From positions 1 to 64,000 of the forward strand of contig CALYLX010000079.1 in assembly GCA_944990035.1 (NCBI GenBank): a stretch of DNA of 64,000 bases. The letters are read 5' to 3'. The stretch is from Clitopilus passeckerianus. Lineage: Eukaryota > Basidiomycota > Agaricomycetes > Agaricales > Entolomataceae. The notes under the pieces were generated by a model, which worked only from the letters and a program-made list of their open reading frames with translations, did not search any database and was not told where the DNA came from. Each line of letters starts with the position of its first letter. Positions within the stretch are counted from its first letter, which is position 1. The position numbers and the translations under genes were made by a program. Below, piece by piece: positions 1-8,998 of the stretch.

Positions 1-72
1 TTCTGCCTACGACCAACTAGTTGCGACTTGCCGAGCCACTGGGAGTAGCACACGGCTCCAACTTTATTGTAG

Positions 73-855
73 GACAATCCTTCGCCAATTCTTCCAATTA
101 TTGATTAAGTACCTTATAGCTCCGGCAAACGAGATTCTGGAGGACCAAATCAAAGTTTTTGACGACGGATTTTACAAGAAGACAATATACCAAGAATACT
201 CTGACGAGTCTGATCAAGCGTGGCAGGATTTGTACAATCGTGAGTTTATGTATTCAGCTCGTTTTACTCCTCTTTATAGCAAAACTTCGACCTAGTTACG
301 ATGATGAAGATTCCCAGAAGTGAAGCTGCTCTCTTGCCTAACAGAACATGGCCCAATCAAGGAGTTCCCTGGGTACTATATCGCTCAACTCGACGTATTC
401 CACCAACTTCACTGCGTGGTACGCAAGTGTACCAACCGTCCACCGGATGAGATATTGATATACTTTCCAGAATAAAGTCAGGCAAGCTCTCCGTCGAGAT
501 CGTTACGACCAACTCCTCGAGGACCCCGAAGAGGAGTTTGCCCCCGAGCACATCTCCCATTGTATCGATTCCATTAGGCAATACGTAATGTGAGCGCATT
601 CCTTCCTCCCGTCCCATCCCTATATCAAATATTCATCGTTTATTTTGTTGCGTTAGGTGCCACTCAGACCCATCTATTGTTTTCTGGCAATGGGACCCTA
701 AGGACCTCGTGGTTAGACCTCGCCTCGAGTACCCCCATATGTGTAAGAATTTTGAGAAGGTTCGAGCTTGGGCAGGCGAGAGGCATATCGACAAATACAT
801 TGACATCAAAACCTATGTTGAAGATGACCTACCTCCACCTGCTGTTATCTATTAG
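73..855 (+). pseudogene. UstYa-like (DUF3328) oxidase gene, 5' truncated, one frameshift
   Basis: UstYa-family proteins act in fungal RiPP and other secondary-metabolite pathways as oxidases. Exon pieces give, in order: a segment ending DLYN, a block with SEAALLPNRTWP, then GYYIAQLDVFHQLHC (374-417), and after an intron (about 418-471) a block with HISHCIDSIRQYVMC, an intron, and a tail with PHMCKNFEKVRAWA ending at TAG 853-855. The two HxxHC-type motifs of the family (HQLHC and HCIDSIRQ) are both present. The SEAALL block is in frame 1 and the HQLHC block in frame 2. They join only if one base is dropped from the CCC at 352-354, which looks like a +1 insertion. The first visible exon starts after a TAG acceptor at about 72, so upstream exons lie at or beyond the window edge. 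It may be a pseudogene, or the extra C may be an assembly error. No RiPP precursor gene was seen nearby. Confidence 0.72.
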
Positions 856-1263
856 TGGCATCCATTCAAATCAGCTCGCCAGAGGTGATTGCTCAAATCC
901 GTGGTTCCGGATTCCTCGAGCAGAACAAGTCGGCATGAGCACGACCTGGACTGAATTTTACTTAATCGACAACATGTTTGAAATTCTAATAGTGATCAAA
1001 TATTAACGTTCTTCGCCAAACCCTCGCTACTCGCGGTTCCATTTCTATTGGTCATCCAAGTTGATTTCGATGGCAGTGGGTCCAAAGACTCTCGATGCCT
1101 TGTAACTCATTGACAACAGACGGACTCCATAGATAGATCATCCACCTAGAATCTGTGGCTCAGAAGCCTGAGCGCGCCAGCGCCACGATCCTGATGTTCA
1201 GTAGGCGCCCAACGGGTTACCATTGTTGACTTCTATCACCACGTCTCCTCCGCCTCGACCGGT
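856..1263. other. Intergenic, nothing recognised
   Basis: No coding segment with family similarity, repeat or RNA gene was seen between the UstYa-like stop codon and the next ATG. Confidence 0.5.
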
Positions 1264-1993
1264 ATGAGTGTCCTTGAAGCAGCGAGGGCGGCAATTGAGA
1301 TTCTGGAAGCGAACGGCCTGGATGTATGCCTATTTGGCAGTGCTGCATGCAGCGTGTATGGGATGCAGCGTCGGGAACCAAATGTTAGGTTCCTTCTACT
1401 CGGCTTCAGCAGATTGAGTGAACGTGTTTCCAGGATGTCGACCTCATTGTGATGGACGAGGAATGGGAACCAGAATCAATCAAGGAACTCCTTGTGTCCT
1501 CAAGCTCTGAATTCTACCTTGTTCCTCGAGAAACCCCAACGCTGACTACCGCGTTCTTTGGTTCCGGCACGCCGAGGATGATTGGACCTGTAAAGTCGAC
1601 GTCCTCGTGCCTGGCCTTCTCAGCATCCCTTATCTGTGGCCTGAAGAGCTTGTTCGCATTGAGGGCAAGGAAGACCTTCCTGTCGTGCCTCTGATTACTC
1701 TCCTCTTACTGAAGCTAAGAGGCTGGACTGACCACATGGACGATCATCGGCGTAGGATGCAGGAGAAGACCTGGGTGGATGAGGCGGATCTGGATGAGAT
1801 ATTGGACTTGGCTATCCACCACTATGATGCGCATTTAAGTGATCAGAACCTACCCGAGTGGTTTATTGACGAGAGTATGGAACGAATCGAGAGGTTTATC
1901 GATACGATTCCTGACTCTGCTGGGAAATGGGCTGAACTAGGGTTCGATGTATCCGATATAGATGCTGAGGACTTGGATTCTGACTACTACTGA
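1264..1993 (+). pseudogene. Nucleotidyltransferase-fold protein with one frameshift
   Basis: The N-terminal exon contains LFGSAACSVYG, a G-S motif of the nucleotidyltransferase fold. An intron at 1384-1433 (50 nt) joins it to DVDLIVMDEEW, giving the two acidic residues D-x-D that normally bind metal; a third Asp may lie in CKVDVLVPG further on. The reading frame is 0 through FYLVP (about 1512-1526) and frame 2 from SRNPNADYRVLWFR onward, so one base appears lost near 1523-1528. After that the frame is open to TGA at 1991-1993, ending in an acidic tail. Basidiomycetes carry many uncharacterised proteins of this type. The substrate is unknown, and it is not close to the Cid12/poly(A) polymerase group by motif. 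A very short intron could also restore the frame, but the apparent coding match across the break favours an indel. Confidence 0.6.
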
Positions 1994-2402
1994 GCGTAAT
2001 ATGTACTCCATGCTTTCTACTTTGACATGTTTATAGTATCGTTTTGTAAAGCGAACGACTAGCGCTGATCTCTTTAGCGCTCGCTAGCACCTGAGTTAAT
2101 GATCGGTTCGGCTTTCGGAATCGAAAAGACTAAGCTCTGGCTTTCTCAAGGGCTTTCTCAAAGTGAGCCTCTGTTGGTCATTCCTATGAGGTACCGCTGA
2201 CTTCGACCCACGGGCCATAAGCGTATGAAATAAGCGTCAACATCACGATTTTGAGGTGCCAACCTTATTGAGACCACCATGAGTATGGTCAGCTGCCACT
2301 TGGGCGCCTTTGCCACGTGGATGGCCCACAGCAATCTCTTGGTTCCAGGGTAACATTCTCCTACACAGACATCTCGGCTGACATACCCAGGCTGCATGAA
2401 AC

Positions 2403-3272
2403 ATGGCGCAACCGCTTGATTTGTTGTCCTGCAAGCAGGATGGCGAGTATTACTTTGAGGATGTCCATTTTCTGGTACATTTGCAAACGTCAGTTTCTGG
2501 ATCACCATCTGACGTCGCCACTTAGGTTGAACAAACAATGTTCAGGGTTCCTAAGCACCACTTTGAGCAGGAATCTTCAGTGTTCCAAGATATGTTCCGA
2601 CTGCCCGCGGGAGAAGATTCCGTCCCAGACGGCGTGAAGAAGGAAAAACCTATCCAGCTTGAAGGAATCAAGGCCGACGATTTTCGCCAACTCCTGCGTG
2701 TACTCTATCCGAGGCAAGTCATGAACGATTTCAGAATGCTTCACAAACGCAAATTTATGTCGTCTCTTGGGCCGTTTAACAGGAGCTACGAGTGTGAAAC
2801 TCTTGGAGTTTCTCAGTGGAGTTCGGTGTTGAAGCTGGCCACGATGTGGGAATTTGACAGAGTCCGCGCGACCGCAATACGGGAGCTTGAAAGGATCCAC
2901 ATTGATGGACCTACGTTACTGACACTGGCGCATGACTATAAGGTTGATCGTTGGTGGTATACTGCATTACGGCGCCTTGCCAGCCATACAGTTCTCACAG
3001 AAGCCGAAAGTACACGACTAGGGTTTTCGCTTAGTATGAGAGTGTCACTCTTGCAAGGATACGTTTCTGGCTACAAGGAGAAGACGGACGAGGTAAAAGT
3101 AGCGGAGCCACCCGAGCCAACCAAATCAGCACCCATCTTCTCGTTTGCCCCAAACCCGCCCCCAAGGCCCGATTACATTGATAAATTCATTGGAAAGATA
3201 TTCCCCGAGGTGGATACTACCGCACGGCCTCTATTTAGTAGTTTCTCATTCGGGGCCAAACCTCCAGGCTAG
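2403..3272 (+). CDS. BTB-type protein, tandem paralog A
   Basis: First of four tandem paralogs. Exon 1 (2403-2474) encodes a short leader ending YYFEDVHFL. Intron 2475-2525 joins in phase 0 to an exon starting VEQTMFRVPKHHFEQES, the core seen in fungal BTB/POZ-like proteins, followed by DDFRQLLRVLYP and a C-terminal block with VLKLATMWEFDRVRATAIREL and SLLQGYVSGYKEK. All four copies have an intron inside the Arg codon after LYP. Here the matching segment 2714-2782 starts with GC (context AG/GCAAGT) and ends in AG. It is 69 nt with no stop, so the frame is open whether or not it is removed: 249 residues if spliced, 272 if not. Paralog alignment favours removal. BTB domains mediate protein-protein contacts; no partner can be inferred. 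Confidence 0.8.
2714..2782 (+). other. GC-AG intron of BTB paralog A, frame-preserving
   Basis: The donor context is AG/GCAAGT and the acceptor is TTTAACAG. The position and phase (2) match the GT-AG introns of paralogs C and D. The length of 69 nt is a multiple of three and free of stops, so retention would add 23 residues. Confidence 0.7.
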
Positions 3273-4364
3273 CGTCTCACTACCGCTCTTGCTCCTTGAA
3301 CCCATTTTTATACCCTAATCCGGTTCAATGCTCTTTCATAGCGTTACCAGGAACATATATTTCTTTGTCGTAAATCAGATTACTCAGAAATCGGATTCAA
3401 ATGGCGTGGGGCTCAGTCAGATTCTTGTTGCCTTCAAAGGATGCAGGACCAGTCGTAGCATCGCATCTTCAGCAGGTTACTCAAGGCATAGCGGACAGGA
3501 ACGTCAATAGATTGGACATGCATTGGAAACGTCGAAATCTTTGTCCTCGGCTCAGAAGCCAACACTTGGCGCTTAGCCCCCGAGCGTCTATCCAGGTTTG
3601 GCAAATTCGGCTTTTCGGATCAAGCCGTTCGGCCACCCAGAGTTGGCATTTCAACGTGGCCACTTCTTTGCTGTTCTTGAAATGATATTCCGTTCTTGAA
3701 ACTCCTTCTACAAGCGCATTGCTCAATAGCAACCGCCCAACCGGAAAGGGAAGTACAGAAACCAGAAAGATTCGGCGCCCTTCACAATCTCTGCCTCATG
3801 CCCAAGCTCCCAAGTTCTGCTGAAGAATCATTAATCAAGTCGCACAAACTCATGCTCAATGGACAGCCCTACTAAACTCGCAATGATGGACATTGAGTCT
3901 TGCATTGAGTTGAAATGTATTTCTGCCTGTTATGGTGCAAGGATTCAACGAACATTGAATTCTTTATGGTTACGAAGATGCTCTTCATGTCATACCATCG
4001 AAGCACATGCACGTAAGTCGGGGTTTCTATAAGCGCCCTAGGTTGACAAATAATCTAATTCTTTGGATAGACCTGACCTTCCCATTGCACGCGGACTTGA
4101 AGCACTAATGCATGACTAGCGAACAGTAGATGCCCTAGACAAACGCCAATACCAATTACGTCTCAGGATCTTCGGCGTGGAAGATTTGGACTGCAGTGCC
4201 TCCCTCAGCGCTAGAACTACACATCCAATTGCGCTGCCTACAAAAGCATGCCTTCGGCCAACGAACCTGCGCCTTTTAAAGAGAACGCTCACAAGACACA
4301 AAGCAACGATCCCTTCCCTTAAATCATCTTGTCGTTCCCTCATATCCACCACCTACTGTTTATC
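3273..4364. other. Intergenic between BTB copies A and B
   Basis: About 1.1 kb with no recognisable coding similarity. Short open frames here resemble neither the BTB paralogs nor any family I know. Confidence 0.5.
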
Positions 4365-5253
4365 ATGGCCACCGGAATGACGTTACAAAGAGGAAGCGAA
4401 TTCGGATTGTGCAAGAAAGATGAATATTTCTTCTTCGAGGATGTATATTTTGTCGTAAGTTTGCACTGAAACCTCTCCTTGGGCGTTCGACTTTGACCTA
4501 CAATTTATTAGGTGGCCGATACAGTATTTCGGCTTCCGCGCCACCACTTCGAAGAAGGCTCGGAGCGGTTCAGGGACATGTTCTGCTTACCTGGCAGCCC
4601 AAGGGTGTCCAATCCGACTGAAAATACCGTCAAAGAAAATCCTATGCACCGACTTCCCGGTATCGACCTCGATGAGTTCCGACAATTCCTCCGTGTTCTC
4701 TACCCAAGGCGAGGCTTCCAGCGCACTACTCATTCGTTGACTTTCACTCACTTCTTGTCTCCTATCTAGACACTTTGAAGCTGAGAAACTGAACGGCCAG
4801 CAGTGGATCGCGGTTCTCAAATTATCCACTACCTGGGGCTTTGCCAAAGTCAAAGCTCGCCATCAAGGCTCTTCAAGATATGACTATTGGCCCCATCGCC
4901 CGCCTTTCCTCGCCCAGGACTACCATATCAAAGAATGGATGCGGCCTGCATTACGTCTCATCGCGGAGAAACAGGAATTCAAAACAGAGTGGGTGGAGAA
5001 AATTGGTACGCCAACGGCCCACAAGGTCATATCGTTGCAGGGCCATGTAGCTGGTTACAAGCACCCACGAGGTCCCAAGGTCGGAACCACCCAGAAAGAC
5101 GATATCTCCATCGCCGAGGTCGACGCTTTCATCGACAAGGTGTTCCCAGAGTTGGTTGAGGCCTCGGTCCCTGCTCAAAAAGGCTCTCAGGAGAATGGGG
5201 CTACCAGTAGTAATGGTAACGCCAACAAGCGAGCTGATTCGAAGGCAAAGTAG
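4365..5253 (+). CDS. BTB-type protein, tandem paralog B, with a shifted internal segment
   Basis: Exons 4365-4454, 4512-4708 and 4770-5253 total 771 nt (256 residues). The leader ends KKDEYFFFEDVYFV. The core reads VADTVFRLPRHHFEEGS and DEFRQFLRVLYPR, and the tail has DYHIKEWMRPALRL and VISLQGHVAGYK. The second intron (4709-4769) begins with GC and ends in AG at the shared paralog position. Between 4855 and 4912 the frame that stays open reads KARHQGSSRYDYWPHRPPF, unlike any sibling. The +1-shifted frame over the same bases reads KLAIKALQDMTIGPIARL, which matches paralog C (QLAIKALEDLPLNGISRL). Losses of 2 nt and then 1 nt would explain this, leaving the ORF intact but replacing about 18 residues. 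Confidence 0.78.
4709..4769 (+). other. GC-AG intron of BTB paralog B
   Basis: Donor AG/GCGAGG, acceptor TATCTAG, 61 nt, phase 2. Splicing gives YPR-HFEAEKL, matching paralog C (YPR-HFEDEKL). Without splicing the frame stops at once. Confidence 0.8.
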
Positions 5254-6086
5254 ATCATTGTGTCGAGTCCGAGTCTTTACCGTCGTTTTCGATTCTTTCT
5301 TTCTTGTTATCTCCTGTAACTCTATCGCCAAAATCTTCAATATAAATTTGATTGTTGCTTCATCTTCCGGAATACGTGACCGTAATTCATGGTATATTTG
5401 AGATCCAACTCATAACTATACCGACACACTCGCCAGTATATATACCCAAGCCCTTCAGAAATACAATCTCAAGGCTTTCCAGCCCCGCAATGACCCCCAA
5501 TGACACATGTGTTTAGAAGGGTACCCGGCCCACGATGTTCTTCACCTCAGATTTCAAGTCCGCTACCTGTGGGCGCAACAGCCCCATATTACAGCTTTCC
5601 AACGCACCAACATTTAGCCCAATCCGTTGAGATTTGAGCGAGACAACGGGTCTCGAAGATTTTCGACATCCTGGTGTGTTTATTTTGGTTTTTGATGGCG
5701 CGCCATCTCAATCGAAAACAGCAATAACATTACTTTATGATTCACGAAAACTCTCCGGTACGTTGTGTGGTAATTGTCTTTACGATGCATGACACTGACC
5801 TCCTCGGAAGTCAGAATCCAGAATCGATCTCAAGACCAGGATCAGCCTCATTCAATGCTGGAATTCTCGTCCAGGCTTCTTGATGGACATGCCTCGCGAA
5901 AGGAAGCGCTGCCGAAGCTGGTACATTGTCTCTGAGCGGCAACGCAACTTCTTGGGAAATTTTACAAGACATTCTCCTGCTATCCCTGTACCCATATCGA
6001 TCCCTGCCATGGTTGACTATTATAAATACTTGGGGAGGAGAGCGAGAACGGGTTTTATGTCACAATACCGCTCTCACCTCTTTCAA
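5254..6086. other. Intergenic between BTB copies B and C
   Basis: About 830 bp with no coding similarity recognised and no clear repeat. Confidence 0.5.
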
Positions 6087-6961
6087 ATGTCCAACAACAC
6101 GTATTTTTCTGAAGACCTGTCGGCCTGCAAAAGGACGAATTCTTCTTTTTTGAAGATGTTTACTTCCTGGTAGGTCAACGAGCTGTTCATGCCCATTCGC
6201 TAGCGGCACTAAACTCCGCTATCCTACAGGTCGGAAATGTGATCTTCAGGCTGCCTCGGCACCATTTTGAGGAGGGTTCGACAAAATTCAGAGATATGTT
6301 TGGGCTCCCCGGTAGCCCCGTGGTCACAAGCTCTGCCAACCAAGTCACCAAGGAGAATCCTCTCCACCGTCTCCCGGATATACACGTCCAAGATTTCCGC
6401 CAATTCCTTCGAGTTCTTTATCCGAGGTTCGTCAACTCTGAATTCAACTCTATTGTCCTGTATTCTAACCTTAGGTGTAGGCATTTCGAGGACGAAAAAC
6501 TCACCCCTCCACAATGGATTGCGGTCCTCAAACTGGCGACAACTTGGGAGTTCGAAAAGGTTCGACAACTTGCTATCAAGGCGCTCGAAGATTTGCCACT
6601 GAACGGGATCAGTCGCCTCGCTCTGGCTCAAGACTACCTCGTCAAAGAATGGATCAGACCGGCTCTACGCCTACTCGTGGAGAAGAACGAATTTAAGGAC
6701 GAGTGGATGGACAAAATTGGAAAACCGACAACCTTCAAGGTCGTCTCCCTTCAGGGGCATGTTTCAGGCTTCAAGCAGCGAGCGTCGAAGGCAGGATCCT
6801 CCGCTCCGAAGGAAGAGTTGTCGAAGGTGGAGATTGATATGTTTATTGACAAGATTTTCCCCGAGCTCGTAGACGCCTCGAACACGTCGTCGACTACTAG
6901 TCAGGAGAACGGGACTGCCAGTGGTAGCGGCGGGGGCGGTAGCAAACCAAAGCCAAAGTAG
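6087..6961 (+). pseudogene. BTB-type protein, tandem paralog C, leader exon frameshifted
   Basis: The body is intact: exon 6230-6426 starts VGNVIFRLPRHHFEEGS, a GT-AG intron at 6427-6480 sits at the family position, and exon 6481-6961 carries WIAVLKLATTWEFEKV, DYLVKEWIRPALRL and VVSLQGHVSGFK, ending in a Gly/Ser-rich tail. The leader ATG at 6087 is in frame 0, but the conserved leader KDEFFFFEDVYFL (ending 6169) is in frame 2. Adding one A to the AAAA at 6129-6132 gives SACKKDEFFFF, matching paralog B (GLCKKDEYFFF). With that base the CDS is 762 nt (253 residues). The frame of FFFFEDVYFL has no upstream ATG before a TGA. It is therefore a real 1-nt deletion or a homopolymer miscall. Confidence 0.72.
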
Positions 6962-7744
6962 ACCACTAATCAGAGACTGCCGTTCTTTCTTGTAATTTTC
7001 GTACTGCATCTTCGACCGTATTTTTTATTCGGCCAGTGAAACACGATCCATATAAACCGGATTATTGCCCAACTCCATGCTTTACAAGACTGGTGAGGAC
7101 GGCCAAATTGGTGAGGCGTTAATCCATGCCAAATACGATCACGCAGGAGCTCAGCTGTCTCAGCAGGGTATTTGGACTACACCAGTACCTGCGATTCTGC
7201 GACTGTAGATGTTAGCAATTCCACGTGGACTTAGCGCATGGCAGGGAGTGAATCTGGTTCAATTTGAGGTGAGCACATGGTCGGAGAACCTGAAGAAGCC
7301 AGCGTGGATCCCGTATACACGTTGCGCGAACCAGTGACCCCTTTTTTAACTTCTTGCGTTCCCGGGCGCCTCTCGTTGTCAGGCTTACATGCGCAGAGAA
7401 CGAAAAGTACTGTACAATTCAATTCAAGATCTCGATTTGTTCGAAATGTGCCACAAACTTCCCACGTCACAAGCACAGTTTGGACCCAAAGTCGTGCAGA
7501 TTAGGCTGATAAATTGAAATCGATCACCATAAAAGGGGCGCAGATCACTCTAAAATGGAAGATCTTCCAAAGCAAAAAGATGAACAGCATGTCCCATGTC
7601 ACACCACGTTCGAATTGATTGAAATGCTACGAACGCAGCTCAGCTTCACCCCGCAGCTTGGAGTCTGCAGATTTGGCCCAAGCTATCCGTCTAGTAGCTT
7701 CGACCAACGCTGCATACTCATCTCCCCGAGTTCTCTGACCAGCA
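6962..7744. other. Intergenic between BTB copies C and D
   Basis: About 780 bp with no recognised gene. Short open frames on both strands have no family features. Confidence 0.5.
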
Positions 7745-8645
7745 ATGATGAATTCAGATCATATTGATCTTTCCCGTTATACCCGAGACAAGAATCATTT
7801 TTTCGACAACGCTTGCTTTATTGTGCGCTTCGAGCTCAACCAAGTAATGTAAGGAGAGCCGTGCTAACATTGCCATACATAGGTGGAGGATACCATCTTC
7901 CGAGTACCCGCGCACCCCTTCGAGGAATCGCCGTTCTTCCAAGAGCTCTTCAATCTGTCAGGCGCGTCTCTTGACCAGTCCAAGGACCGACGCCATCGCT
8001 TGGAAAATGTAAGGGCATGCGATTTCCGCCAACTGTTGAGAGTTGTCTCCCCACTGTGGGTAGATGTTTGTTTATGCATTTTCAAAGGTCATTGACACAG
8101 TTACTGCCAGGCGACTTGGAGGAGAGTCCCTCACTCAATCTCAATGGTTATCCGTGTTAGAACTCGCTACGATGTGGGGATTGGGAGAAGTTCGGCATCG
8201 TGCGATCAAGGAACTCGGCAAGGTTGATTTGGATGCTCTCGAATCTATTTCTTGGGGACAGAAATACCATGTTAAGCGGTGGTGGTATCGTGGGCTCTTC
8301 CTACTCTCAGAAAGGGAGGGTCTAACTGGTGACGAGCTCGACCAATTTGGCCAAGACCTTGGTATGAAAATCATTTCGTTACAGGGCCATCTCAGTGGCT
8401 TTCGATATTGTCAAGCGCAACTATCGAACAGGCCTAACATCCCGACCGTTGAAGAGGCCGACAGCTCTCAGACTGAAGGCAAAATGTCACCAGAGGTTAC
8501 TCATTTTATTGAGAAGATCTTCCCCGACCTTGCAGGCCTGGACGACGGCAGCAACCTAGACGATATGTCAATGAGTCTACGCAAGCAGCCGAGAGGTCGT
8601 ACAATGTTAGTTTCTCCAAAATCCAATTCTTCCGAGAACTTGTGA
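7745..8645 (+). CDS. BTB-type protein, tandem paralog D
   Basis: Exons 7745-7822, 7883-8055 and 8111-8645 total 786 nt (261 residues), with no frame problem. The leader has DKNHFFDNACFI. The core is VEDTIFRVPAHPFEES and ACDFRQLLRVVSPL. The tail has QWLSVLELATMWGLGEV, KRWWYRGLFLLSE and MKIISLQGHLSGF, with a variable hydrophilic C terminus. The second intron (8056-8110) is GT-AG and sits at the same codon and phase as in A, B and C, although the split Arg is replaced by Leu. This is the most divergent copy of the array. Two possible start codons are adjacent (7745 and 7748). Its role is unknown beyond a likely protein-interaction domain. Confidence 0.82.
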
Positions 8646-8998
8646 CACTAACAACCTTGTCCTACGAAAATCCTTCCAGGCTTTTCGCTAATTTAATTGC
8701 GTTAGCTCTCCTCTTATTAGTGTATAGTTTTCGCGATGTATGACTTGGTAAATTCTTCAATGGATGGCGTAGAATCCATGTTTCCTTGAATGCCTTGAGC
8801 GGACATGTAGTGGTGAATTTATGAGGGTTAACTTGCTAATAATCCGCCAAGCAGTCTAGTAGCCAACCTGAATGCTATGCCTTTATGTGGGACTTTGGCT
8901 TGGCGACGGTAGCATCCAGTTCAGAGGAATCATATCATATTCGGGAAAATGGTGAAATACATGGCGAAATACAGGAGTGGGATTCACAGGTACCTCCA

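Noticed and set aside
1494..1530. A 35-37 nt intron to repair the NTase frame
   Set aside because: It would delete SSEFYLV, which looks coding and sits at the expected place in the fold; an indel is simpler.
1..2000. A RiPP precursor peptide near the UstYa-like gene
   Set aside because: No signal peptide followed by repeated core peptides with Lys-Arg sites was found in the visible flank.
6095..6133. A 33-nt intron (GTATTTTT to AAAAG) that would keep BTB copy C in frame
   Set aside because: It is too short for this genome, and the segment it would remove (SACK-KDE) matches the leaders of copies A and B once one A is restored.
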